This document shows positions 36,701-44,217 of a stretch of DNA of 64,000 bases, in pieces. The stretch is taken from positions 2,232,001-2,296,000 of the forward strand of contig JASGHY010000001.1 in NCBI GenBank assembly GCA_047602185.1. The letters are read 5' to 3'. How positions within the stretch are numbered: the stretch's first letter is position 1; every line of letters starts with the position of its first letter. Under the pieces are notes generated by a model. That model was given only the letters and a program-made list of their open reading frames with translations. It was not told the origin of the DNA and searched no databases. The translations under genes and the position numbers were made by a program. The DNA is from PMP191F sp047602185 (GTDB taxonomy: Bacteria; Bacteroidota; Bacteroidia; Chitinophagales; Chitinophagaceae).

Positions 36701-37611
36701 ATGGCGGAGTAGTTGAGATCTCTACCAACGGAGGTTCAACCTGGCAGGACCTGGGACCTTACATGACCCGGAATCCATACAATAGTAATATCACTCCCTT
36801 CGGTTCCGAAACAGTCAGCCGCAAAGCATTCTCCGGTAGCAGCGGCGGCCAATTCGTACAGACCGTGATCGCACTGACCGGCTTTGCAGGCACAACAGCC
36901 AGAATACGTTTCCGCTTCGGTACTGATTACACAGGCGGTGGTGATGGCTGGTATATTGATGATATTTTATTGAAGAATCAAAAAGGCGTAACGAGTGTGG
37001 CCAATGCATTTACCGGAACTACCCTGATGTCCAGGGTCAGAACAGTATCTACCATTTCTTCCGGAACGCTGCCGGTAAACTTCCTGGGCTTCGAAGCCAA
37101 AGCACAAGGCAATACGGCCCTGCTGCAATGGAAGGTAGCTGCCGAAGTGAATGTAAGTGAATACCTGGTTCAAAGAAGTGAAGATGGAATTACGTTTACC
37201 ACTATCGGAACAGTAGCGGCATCAACAGCCAATACATTAGAAAAAGATTATGCCTTTACAGACAGGCAACCATTTAATGGACTGGACTATTACAGGATCA
37301 CAGAGCAGGACCTGGATGGCAGGTTCACTTACTCTCCTATCCGTTCGGTGAACTTCCGCAACAACAGCCTGGCAGTAAAATTATCGCCGGTGCCTACGCT
37401 GAATCACCAGGTACGACTGGACATTACAACTGCTGATAATACTGCCCTCACCGCAACACTTGTAAATACTGTAGGGCAATACCTTAAAACATTTACCGTA
37501 TGGCCGGGTGTCAATTGGCTTAGCCTGGGCAATTATCGCAAAGGAGTTTATTTCCTGAAAGTACAAACCAGCAATGGCCAATCGGAGATCAGGAAAGTAG
37601 TGATTGAATAG
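33790..37611 (+). CDS. Secreted M36 (fungalysin) metalloprotease with PA domain and T9SS sorting domain
   Basis: This 1273-residue protein is exported (signal ALICFVTVMLFITASAQ) and carries an FTP-like propeptide (about 30-200). The zinc site is HEYTH (His598, Glu599, His602) with Glu626 in GEGWSDYM. A PA domain (about 456-577, AVIVVNNVAG) is inserted between catalytic segments. Then come a DUF11-like domain (about 815-890), a MAM/jelly-roll-like domain with GDGWYIDDILL, a fibronectin-like segment and a C-terminal type IX secretion sorting domain (about 1190-1273, ending GVYFLKVQTSNGQSEIRKV). It should be displayed or released as an extracellular protease. Confidence 0.93.
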   Translation: MSMSITTGRKALICFVTVMLFITASAQNRKISTRQQALTVLNKNLPFTGLNQSTLNDYVVTDAYTDSKTGDLIVYLQQTYQGVPVYNKIGVYIFRHDTLVEKRADYLPKPGVKAGPNASATPAIQAEQAIQRAGQHLSIAVPLQWTSVETDAASRHYAFDARGFARHNLSSDLVWLPMEQDQLLKLSWKVRIGTADGNEEWLACIDAATGELLQKNNLIVSEKIQSPSEAPVTPPVYKAPIGQTQQYGIWQPKELSALPPAVNSAGYRVYPFPLEAANAGNRVLVNNPWTLAGTGNNATTLGWHYDNTNDYTYTRGNNVWARQDLTGRRDTYGFADTSLTAIPSLTFDQALDTSTNPIGYSNIRAGIDNLFYWNNLMHDISYQYGFDEAAGNFQADNIGRGGIGNDYVHAFSQDGGGTNNADFYTGPDGENPRMRMFLWNSVVTPLCHISSPAAADYFVAEGVLSSRNRLVDVGPVTAEVVLVNDVSGGTHRACGTISNASSLVGKIALIDRGGTNCPFTLKVKNAQNAGAVAVIVVNNVAGNPLVMSGDDTTITIPAVMLSLADGNTIKAGLPGVIATLSATGHNIDGALDNGVIAHEYTHGISNRLTAGPANASCLLNLEQMGEGWSDYMALMVTTNWATAASTDGTKKRPIGTYVLGQQTTGNGIRRFPYSTDMSINPLTYDSLATATAGEVHSIGEIWCATLWDMTWNIIAAEGIDPDLYHGAKGNNIALQLVMQGLKYQPCGPGFLDGRDAILKADSLLYNYAHKCAIWNAFARRGMGRSASQGRADSYTDQVPAKDLPAGLSIAQTVNKTEVASGDNIAYTIKATCDCSAQNNISVIDTLSTNLTYLSSTGGTYASPYVRFDGLNFAPGETKTFTVQAKVNASYVHPDTLINDTRDPATYSWTSSFSGSYAWTEVTTRSHSSSHSWYAYNATITGQQFLTSGDLVLDTLSTLSFWHYYETEASFDGGVVEISTNGGSTWQDLGPYMTRNPYNSNITPFGSETVSRKAFSGSSGGQFVQTVIALTGFAGTTARIRFRFGTDYTGGGDGWYIDDILLKNQKGVTSVANAFTGTTLMSRVRTVSTISSGTLPVNFLGFEAKAQGNTALLQWKVAAEVNVSEYLVQRSEDGITFTTIGTVAASTANTLEKDYAFTDRQPFNGLDYYRITEQDLDGRFTYSPIRSVNFRNNSLAVKLSPVPTLNHQVRLDITTADNTALTATLVNTVGQYLKTFTVWPGVNWLSLGNYRKGVYFLKVQTSNGQSEIRKVVIE

Positions 37612-37688
37612 ATCTTAGCTTCCATTACCATAAGACCTTGGGAAAGTCAAACCGGGCAAATAGCTCTCCTCTTTCCCTACTATGAAAG

Positions 37689-37717
37689 AAAGCAGTCTTC
37701 AAAAGAGACTGCTTTTT
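37689..37717 (+). terminator. Rho-independent terminator of the M36 protease gene
   Basis: The stem AAAGCAGTCT / AGACTGCTTT with a seven-base loop is followed by TTTT. It lies about 80 bp after the stop. The same GCAGTCT stem is used again after the emfourin gene. Confidence 0.8.
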
Positions 37718-37866
37718 TATTAGCCCTGCTTATAATAGACACAATGAATTATATTAGTAACAGAATTCCGAAACACGTTTGCAGAGAGAGACTATTCCCT
37801 CCACAATCCCTCCTATAGTTAAACCAGCAATTATTTTAATTAATTTACTGTAAACACCAGTACATA

Positions 37867-38595
37867 ATGGACTACCTTCTCTTAATCATAGGATTGCTTG
37901 GCTCTTTCTTTGGAATTGCAGGCGATACATGGGATAATTCCAAAACAGGAATAAACAAACTGACCAAAACCGGTAAGATAATAGCAACGATTATTGTAGC
38001 AACTTTTATCTTTTCAATTTTCCAGATCAGGAAGAGAAACAAACAACTTTCTGTTATCAACGAAATCGCAAACACTCAGATCAGGCTGGCACTTAAAGAT
38101 ATTCTCAGCCCGTTAGGATCTGGTACAATCACTTTAGACCAGGCCAATTTCTTTGAAACAATAAAGGACACTAACTATCTTTCAAAGATTTTCAAAAAAG
38201 AGGTTTTAAACATCTTATATAACGGACAAACCGGGAATACTTTCGGGCACCCGTACCGGCAAGACTCCCTGAATATCCAGGAAGGAGAAAACCTATTAAA
38301 CGATGCTATTCTTAAGTATAATACTTACTTAGATGAACAAACTATAAAAAATATAAACGAAACGCTTTCAGACAATTTTTATAAAACGAACTACAAATTC
38401 AAACAAAACCATCTTTTTATTGAGGAAGCCTTATTCTTCTTTAACAACAAATCAAATCCCAATTGGACAAATCCTCCATATAACACGTACGAACCTTACT
38501 ATAGCACTGCCGACATAAAAGGCAACAACAAATACAATGGCTTGACATCTTTCATTGCAAAAGTAGAGGTATTGTATAACCACATTAAAGAGTAA
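37867..38595 (+). CDS. Hypothetical membrane-anchored protein, 242 residues
   Basis: I do not recognise a family. Two short hydrophobic helices lie at the N-terminus (YLLLIIGLLGSFFGIAGDTW and IIATIIVATFIFSIFQI), followed by a soluble helical domain with many Asn and Lys (about 65-242). The AT-rich codon use, with frequent AAA and AAT, differs from the flanking protease genes and suggests separate acquisition. It stands alone between two terminator-bounded genes. Confidence 0.7.
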   Translation: MDYLLLIIGLLGSFFGIAGDTWDNSKTGINKLTKTGKIIATIIVATFIFSIFQIRKRNKQLSVINEIANTQIRLALKDILSPLGSGTITLDQANFFETIKDTNYLSKIFKKEVLNILYNGQTGNTFGHPYRQDSLNIQEGENLLNDAILKYNTYLDEQTIKNINETLSDNFYKTNYKFKQNHLFIEEALFFFNNKSNPNWTNPPYNTYEPYYSTADIKGNNKYNGLTSFIAKVEVLYNHIKE

Positions 38596-39058
38596 CATAG
38601 TATTCTAACTTCCGGAACCATGGTATTAAAACCCTCTTACATTCCCCATTTCAAACGACCTCTCCTACTCCATTTCTACATGTAATCATTTACAACCGTT
38701 ATAAGCCAATACAAAAACGTGAAAAACACCGTTGCTTTTCGCTGTAGATTGTAGTAATCTTGAGATCAGAATATAAATCATATAATGTCCACAATTGCAT
38801 AATTGCCGGTCATTGACTTCACACCTCAGCTGCAGTATTTTTTACACTCTTTCTACATTATGCAATTGAAACAGCAGTAACTCATTCATCTTCTTTGCAC
38901 CAACGTGACAAAGCTTAAACTCCTACCCCTTAAAACATCATAATGTTCTACGTTATGCCTCTATGCTATTGCCCGGAACAACCGACCAGTATTCACCCAA
39001 TAAAAACGGAGTAAGCCGAAAATCCGAAGAAGAGTAGGCAATCTTAAAATTAACTTTT
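38596..39058. other. Intergenic region upstream of the protealysin gene, nothing recognised
   Basis: This is 463 bp of AT-rich sequence without a repeat family or an open frame of note. The protease promoter should lie here. ATTATGCAATTG and ATAATGTC...TGCATAATTG form a weak partial inverted repeat over about 38780-38865. Confidence 0.5.
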
Positions 39059-40132
39059 ATGGAAACAAGGAAAACTATGGCGCCCCATAGCCATTGTGGT
39101 TGTTCATGTTTTATTATTCCTGTCAAAGTACTCAGGAAACTGGCACGGGATTCCAAATTACCCGCAAAGACCCGCCAGGCACTTGCAGATACTGTAAAGT
39201 TTGAAGCCGAATGGCGTAAGGCCCGTGATGTTAAATCCGAGGTCTCCTTATCGGCCCAGACAATCCTGCCAAACGGCTTAACTGCTGCGCCTGTTGCTCC
39301 GCCGGCAGTTACAGTCTTCAATTGTGGGCATGGTACCTCCCTGCCGGGCGTATTGATACCAAACCCCGGGGCCTCATCAGACCCTACCTGTAAGCGTGCA
39401 TTTAATGAAACCAAAGCTGTTGCAAAATTCTATAAATCAGCCTTTGGCAGAAATTCAATCGACAATGCCGGTATGGCGCTGATCTCCTCCATTCATTTCA
39501 GTGTTAATTATAACAACGCATTCTGGAACGGCAATCAGATGACCTATGGCGACGGAGACGGACATATCTTCATCGACTTTACAAAGGGCAACGATGTTAT
39601 AGGCCACGAACTGACACATGGCGTTACACAACATACACTGGGACTTGCATATCAGAATCAGCCCGGCGGCCTGAATGAGAGCATTTCAGACGTGTTTGGT
39701 TCCATGTTTCGCCAATGGGAAGCCGGACAAAGTGTAACTAATGCCGATTGGCTGATAGGTAAGGATATAATGGGGCCTGCAGCAACTGCCCAGGGCTATA
39801 CCTGCCTACGCGATCTGTCGAACCCGGCAGCAAGCCATTGCCTCTCCAAACAACCAACCAAATTCTCACAATATCACGATGGAATGGATCCGCATGAAAG
39901 CAGCGGAATACCTAATTTTGCTTTTTACAAAGCAGCAATGGCAATTGGCGGCAAAAGCTGGACTATTGCCGGTAAGATCTGGTACAAAGCAGTAACAGGA
40001 TATGGCCACTCACCCAATATGACAATGAAACAATTCGCCAATCGTACCCGCACCGTAGCAGGCAGCCTCTTCCCGTTACGACCAGCCGTAAAGGTGGCCG
40101 TAGATAAAGCCTGGAAAGCAGTTGGTTTATAA
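39059..40132 (+). CDS. Protealysin-like M4 metalloprotease
   Basis: This 357-residue thermolysin-family zinc protease lacks a signal peptide. It has a short protealysin-type precursor instead of the long FTP/PepSY propeptide: the N-terminal SHCGCSCFIIPVKVLRKLAR resembles the PLN segment (C-IIPP-ML) of protealysin. Zinc ligands are His183 and His187 in HELTHGVTQH and Glu207 in GGLNESISDVFG; His279 in DPHESSGIPNFAFY stabilises the transition state. Unusual extra cysteines (CGCSC) precede the motif. It is followed after 14 bp by a probable emfourin inhibitor gene. In other bacteria this class works inside the cell or is released by non-classical export, and affects host invasion or competition. 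Confidence 0.9.
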   Translation: METRKTMAPHSHCGCSCFIIPVKVLRKLARDSKLPAKTRQALADTVKFEAEWRKARDVKSEVSLSAQTILPNGLTAAPVAPPAVTVFNCGHGTSLPGVLIPNPGASSDPTCKRAFNETKAVAKFYKSAFGRNSIDNAGMALISSIHFSVNYNNAFWNGNQMTYGDGDGHIFIDFTKGNDVIGHELTHGVTQHTLGLAYQNQPGGLNESISDVFGSMFRQWEAGQSVTNADWLIGKDIMGPAATAQGYTCLRDLSNPAASHCLSKQPTKFSQYHDGMDPHESSGIPNFAFYKAAMAIGGKSWTIAGKIWYKAVTGYGHSPNMTMKQFANRTRTVAGSLFPLRPAVKVAVDKAWKAVGL

Positions 40133-40146
40133 AAAAACAATACACA

Positions 40147-40434
40147 ATGTCAAAACTGAAAGTTGAACGGATAGGCGGCCTGGCCGGGTTTGGCGGGGCA
40201 AATACACGCCTGCGCAGCAGCGGTGAAATTGATACGGATAAACTTTCTGAAGCAGACAAGAAAATACTCGAAGAACTGTTTACAGGTAAGGATAAAGAAC
40301 AGGACAACCTTAGCAGGGATAATTTTCGATACAGAATTTCAAGAACGACATCAAAAGGGACAGAAAGCATTGAAGCCGATGAAGAAAAAATACCAATCGC
40401 TGTAAGACAATGTGTAAAGGACGAACTTATTTAA
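40147..40434 (+). CDS. Emfourin-like protealysin inhibitor
   Basis: The 95-residue cytoplasmic protein begins KLKVERIGGLAGFGG, matching the emfourin (M4in) pattern of a basic strand followed by GGFAG, and continues with a charged helical part (DTDKLSEADKKILEEL) and a final strand (FRYRISRT). Emfourin genes stand next to protealysin genes and their products bind the protease tightly. The 14-bp spacing and shared terminator mark a two-gene operon. The call rests on both sequence pattern and context. Confidence 0.8.
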   Translation: MSKLKVERIGGLAGFGGANTRLRSSGEIDTDKLSEADKKILEELFTGKDKEQDNLSRDNFRYRISRTTSKGTESIEADEEKIPIAVRQCVKDELI

Positions 40435-40449
40435 CTGATCATTTCCCGC

Positions 40450-40482
40450 AAAAAAGCAGTCTTTCCCGAAGACTGCTTTTTT
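40450..40482 (+). terminator. Rho-independent terminator of the protealysin-emfourin operon
   Basis: A perfect 14-bp stem (AAAAAAGCAGTCTT / AAGACTGCTTTTTT) with loop TCCCG, 15 bp after the inhibitor stop. Confidence 0.88.
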
Positions 40483-40669
40483 ATTTTACCTGTCAGTTTG
40501 ACCTGGCCTTTCCATCTCTTTTCTACCTGCCATTATATAAGTTTTAATTTTCAGATATTATCTAAAATTAAAATCGCTTTGAAAAACAAGGAAGGTAAAA
40601 TATCTTCATATCGGCATACACTATATTAATACCAGATTCATTCCTGTACAAGAACAGAAACTTTTAATT

Positions 40670-41443
40670 GTGAACATTTTTGGATTTAAAAGGATCAGGA
40701 GACCCGATACCTGCCCGGTTCCTGAAGATATAAGATTGTGGCTGGAAAATGCTTTTTTACAGTTGCTGGACCTTTTTGGTAAAGAAGAAACGTTACAAAG
40801 AAAGGTGCTTGTTCCTCATTATACTGATTTCCCTATCAAATATGATGGTAGCGAAGAAACTGCATTCAGGACATTGCAGGTAATAGCCTCTCAAATGAAA
40901 ATACCTTTTGAGTCTATTCATCTGGAGTTTTATGATGATGACGTAAGACAGGTTTCTTCCGGAAGTATTTACGGTACCGACTTATATCTGGGTTCCCGCA
41001 ACAACCAATCTGCACCGGCAGGCCTGTATTGGGGCAAGAATGAGCAGGGCAAATTCATTATTTCACTGATACGGACCAAACTTTCACAACCTGAAAACAT
41101 GGTAGCCACTTTAGCCCACGAACTTGCACATATTAAGCTTTTAGGTGAAGGACGAATTGCACAGAATGATGAAAAACTAACTGACCTGGTAACCGTTCTG
41201 TTTGGATTAGGTATATTTAACGCCAATGCTGCTTACCAAACCTATACCGGTATTGGTTATAAGGGATGGCGGTCGATGGGCTATCTGAAGCAAATGGAAT
41301 GGGGTTATGCACTTGCTCTTTTTGCACATTTACGCGATGAAGCCACCCCGACATGGATAGAACACCTCAATCTTACTGTTAAAGGTGATTTTGTACAAGG
41401 ACAGAATTTTATCAAAGCAAATCCCGACAAGTTATTTCAGTAA
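40670..41443 (+). CDS. Putative HExxH metallopeptidase-like protein, 257 residues
   Basis: The family is unknown to me. The motif HELAH (His150, Glu151, His154) in MVATLAHELAHIKLLGEG, with a Glu shortly after, is a plausible zinc-protease site. There is no signal peptide. The start is GTG at 40670, as no ATG precedes the conserved-looking N-terminus. It is followed after 51 bp by a small hypothetical gene on the same strand. A lone cytoplasmic HExxH domain of this size is compatible with a regulatory or self-defence protease. Confidence 0.7.
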   Translation: MNIFGFKRIRRPDTCPVPEDIRLWLENAFLQLLDLFGKEETLQRKVLVPHYTDFPIKYDGSEETAFRTLQVIASQMKIPFESIHLEFYDDDVRQVSSGSIYGTDLYLGSRNNQSAPAGLYWGKNEQGKFIISLIRTKLSQPENMVATLAHELAHIKLLGEGRIAQNDEKLTDLVTVLFGLGIFNANAAYQTYTGIGYKGWRSMGYLKQMEWGYALALFAHLRDEATPTWIEHLNLTVKGDFVQGQNFIKANPDKLFQ

Positions 41444-41494
41444 CCTGGCACATGGCCTATCCTGAATTAAAGATTGTATTAAAAAGAATGACTT

Positions 41495-41923
41495 ATGACT
41501 GAAAAGTGGACAGGCAATTATATTTACGGCGATCCATATCCGGAAGGTATAAAAGGAATTTCCATACCGTTTAATATAGAATGGACAAATGTTGATGGCA
41601 TATTAACAGGAACCTGTATTGATGATGAGACGAAAATCCACTTTGATCGTCCTGCCACTATTCAAGGATTTATAGAAAATGGAGTAATCAGCTTTATAAA
41701 AAAATACCCATGCCGCTACTCTATTGATGAGGCGGGAAACGTTACACTTCACAGAAGAGAATCTGCTATAGATATACATTATTCAGGATCCTGGGTGGAA
41801 GATCACTTTGAAGGTGAATGGGAAATGACATTAATCTATGAAACTGAAGAAGGCTTTCCCAGAGAATATGACTGCACCGGAATATGGTTCATGAGCAAAG
41901 AGCATGAATCATCCTCTGTATAA
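41495..41923 (+). CDS. Hypothetical protein, 142 residues
   Basis: The protein is not recognised. It is soluble, acidic and predicted beta-rich (WTGNYIYGDPYPEGIKGISI, IHYSGSWVEDHFEGEWEMTL), with repeated W-G/E strands as in lipocalin-like or immunity-type barrels. There is no signal peptide. It lies 51 bp downstream of the HExxH gene and is probably cotranscribed. Confidence 0.65.
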   Translation: MTEKWTGNYIYGDPYPEGIKGISIPFNIEWTNVDGILTGTCIDDETKIHFDRPATIQGFIENGVISFIKKYPCRYSIDEAGNVTLHRRESAIDIHYSGSWVEDHFEGEWEMTLIYETEEGFPREYDCTGIWFMSKEHESSSV

Positions 41924-41988
41924 ATCTGTTTCAAAAGAATAATTATCAAGCATTTGTACAGACCTCCAAATAGATCGCACATAATCCA

Positions 41989-43314
41989 TTACCGGGTTCT
42001 TGAAATAGTATCTACCCAGCCATCATTCCAATAAAGTTTAATAACATCACACGCGCCTTTATCATTCAACACAAATTCTACCTGTGCCTCATTATCGACC
42101 TGGAACATAGTAGATGAGATGGTTAGCAGGCGGTCAACATGATCTTTTTTGTGCAGGTTGGAACAAATAAGCTGATCTCCTTCTATAGAAAAACTGAATT
42201 CTTCGAACTGTCCTGTAAATTTTTGCAGATCAGCTTTGGCAAAAGCCTGCAATGCAGTTCTGGAATGGAGATAATTGACCTGCCAGTTGATCTTTTTCCT
42301 TTCATTCTCGTCCGTAACAACAGCAAGCGATGCCTGAAGGATCATTTTCTGAGCAGCGATAAGGCTGTTCTCTTCACTTTCCCTGGTACCGGGCAAGACA
42401 CCTGTACCTTCCCAATCTGTTTTAGTAATGGCATTTTCACTCCGGCTGATGGGGATAAAGGCTACAAAACCATTACCAACGCTAAAGCTTCTTGTTAAAT
42501 GAGCGCCTCCCCTGGTAGTATCACCCACTACCATAGCCTTGCGAAACTGTTGTAATGTATAAGCTAACCCTTCTGCAGCAGAGAACGTTCTTTTGCTGGT
42601 AAGAATATAGATCGGCATCTTCATCACCAGTCCACCTGTAACGACAGGCTTATTTTTCACCCATTGCCCGGTCCATTTATTTTCAATCCTGTTATAACTG
42701 CGTCCTGTATAGATACTGTCGCCAAAAAAATAACCGGCTATTTCACCTGCCATCATCCCATTACCACCATAATTGTTCCTCAGGTCCAATATCAGTGCAT
42801 TTGTGTGAGCAACAAATTGCATGGCAGCCCTGATGGTTTCCCTGGCTGTCTCACTTGTATCTGAAAAGTTGGTAAACTCAATGTAGCCGGTATTTAGTGG
42901 CAGGATCTCTAATTTTTTAAAATAGAAATTCTGACGCTGCTCTTTTTCAAAGTCTGCTTTATCTGCTTTTTTTGTTGTGTTAAAACTGAGGATCCTTTGC
43001 TGAAGGCCTGGATCAAAACGGATAACCAGGTGCTTATCGTTATAAACAGCACGTATATCAGCCATCACTTTATTGGCAAAGTCAGTAGCGCTAACAAGCG
43101 CATCATACTTTCCACGCTGTAATTGCTCCTTCAGCAACCCGGTTATTGCTTTCGCTTTATCCGGGAAAACATAGTAGCTATTGAGCGCATTGGCAATACT
43201 GTCGATCAATGCGTTCCTGGTGGCTGCAGTTAACTTTAGTGATGTTTCATTTTGGGCTAAAAGGTATCCGGAGAGGCAAAAAAGAATAAATAACAAACAG
43301 GTCATTTTTTTCAT
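41989..43314 (-). CDS. Exported S41-family peptidase
   Basis: The 441-residue protein has a signal peptide (MKKMTCLLFILFCLSGYLLAQ). The tail-specific-protease-like core contains NALILDLRNNYGG (the conserved LDLR-N-GG) and the nucleophile Ser245 in TSKRTFSAAEGLA, plus GGAHLTRSF. No PDZ domain is evident between the cap and catalytic parts, which places it near interphotoreceptor-retinoid-binding-type S41 members. It is convergent with the plus-strand gene ending at 41923. The substrate is unknown. Confidence 0.9.
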   Translation of the reverse strand: MKKMTCLLFILFCLSGYLLAQNETSLKLTAATRNALIDSIANALNSYYVFPDKAKAITGLLKEQLQRGKYDALVSATDFANKVMADIRAVYNDKHLVIRFDPGLQQRILSFNTTKKADKADFEKEQRQNFYFKKLEILPLNTGYIEFTNFSDTSETARETIRAAMQFVAHTNALILDLRNNYGGNGMMAGEIAGYFFGDSIYTGRSYNRIENKWTGQWVKNKPVVTGGLVMKMPIYILTSKRTFSAAEGLAYTLQQFRKAMVVGDTTRGGAHLTRSFSVGNGFVAFIPISRSENAITKTDWEGTGVLPGTRESEENSLIAAQKMILQASLAVVTDENERKKINWQVNYLHSRTALQAFAKADLQKFTGQFEEFSFSIEGDQLICSNLHKKDHVDRLLTISSTMFQVDNEAQVEFVLNDKGACDVIKLYWNDGWVDTISRTR

Positions 43315-43410
43315 GGCTATACTTTACAGCTAAAATAGCGGGCGACTGATCTATTCCTGGTGAACGATCTGCAAACACCGGAAAGACGTCTGCAAACAAT
43401 CCGTGCTGCC

Positions 43411-43489
43411 AGACCTGGCAGGTCTAAGCAGAGCTTTGAAGTTGCCTTTAAAAAAGATAGATACAGTAACAGCTAAAACCTGTAAGGTC
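43411..43489. repeat. 78-bp palindrome-ended repeat, copy 4
   Basis: The left end AGACCTGGCAGGTCT is a perfect palindrome around one base; the right end is AAACCTGTAAGGTC. The interior starts AAGCAGAGCTTTGAAGTTGC, as in copies 1 and 2. A further GGGTCAGGTC half-site follows at 43502-43511. Confidence 0.7.
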
Positions 43490-43537
43490 GGGCCCGGCAG
43501 CGGGTCAGGTCTCGATTTACATCGAGTTTTACGCCCG

Positions 43538-43570
43538 TGGCTAGTGTCTTCACCAGCCACTAACTAAAGT
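43538..43570. repeat. Half copy of the nested hairpin element
   Basis: GTGGCTAGTG, TCTT, CACCAGCCAC forms a stem with one mismatch and is followed by TAACTAAAG, a worn-down version of the terminal repeat. The left terminal repeat is absent. Confidence 0.55.
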
Positions 43571-43676
43571 GCTTACAGCAGGCTGAATAAAAATCAACCT
43601 TGTTTTGAAGTTTTATACAAAACTGATAGAAATAGTGTATAATAGCAGCAGCATATCCGATATAAGCAACAAGATT

Positions 43677-44132
43677 ATGAGTTACGATATTTACTGTTAT
43701 CAATCCCATCTCGGAAAACCAGATTTAGAAGAGGCACTGGCTGCCATAGAAATAATAGATGAAGAAAACAGGTCTGCTACTGATCCCACCATCAAGGTCG
43801 CTATAGCTAAGGCACTTAAAGACTATAATCCCCGTCTTGAACAATTTGAATTTGACTACGAACAAATAGCCAGGCTACAGGGAATCAACATTGAAGAAGC
43901 AAAAAAGAACTTCAATCACATTGAACTAAACACGCCTGAAGGTGACCTGGCTACCCAGATTACGGTCTTTGATAATAATGTTTCCATCAATATTCCCTAT
44001 TGGTATACCGGTGAACAGTCAGAAAAAGTTTTTAAGCAAGTAGCAGCATATACAAAGATCATCCGGCAAACTGCAGGATATTTTGTTTATGATCCTCAGA
44101 CAGAGAGCGCTTATGATCCTCTTGAAAGATAA
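43677..44132 (+). CDS. Hypothetical cytoplasmic protein, 151 residues
   Basis: I do not recognise the family. The start at 43677 (MSYDIYCYQSHLGKPDLEEA) is preferred because the 24 codons upstream have no protein character. The N-terminal YDIYCYQS-LG-P pattern occurs in small Bacteroidota and Proteobacteria proteins of unknown role. The rest is acidic and mixed alpha/beta. It is first of three plus-strand orphan genes (with the leucine-rich and 134-residue genes) that resemble immunity or effector-associated proteins in size and composition. Confidence 0.65.
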   Translation: MSYDIYCYQSHLGKPDLEEALAAIEIIDEENRSATDPTIKVAIAKALKDYNPRLEQFEFDYEQIARLQGINIEEAKKNFNHIELNTPEGDLATQITVFDNNVSINIPYWYTGEQSEKVFKQVAAYTKIIRQTAGYFVYDPQTESAYDPLER

Positions 44133-44217
44133 CATATGATGAAAACCAATCTGATCTCTAACCCGTTATCATGCCCATCACAAAGGCCTGTCATTTTGTA
44201 ATCCGCCCGACAATAAG

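Larger units (their letters stand above)
43315..43676. other. Intergenic region with two repeat elements
   Basis: It holds the best-preserved 78-bp palindrome-ended element (43411-43489) and a half copy of the hairpin element (43538-43570). The 100 bases before the next start are AT-rich with an in-frame upstream ATG at 43605 that I do not favour. Confidence 0.55.
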
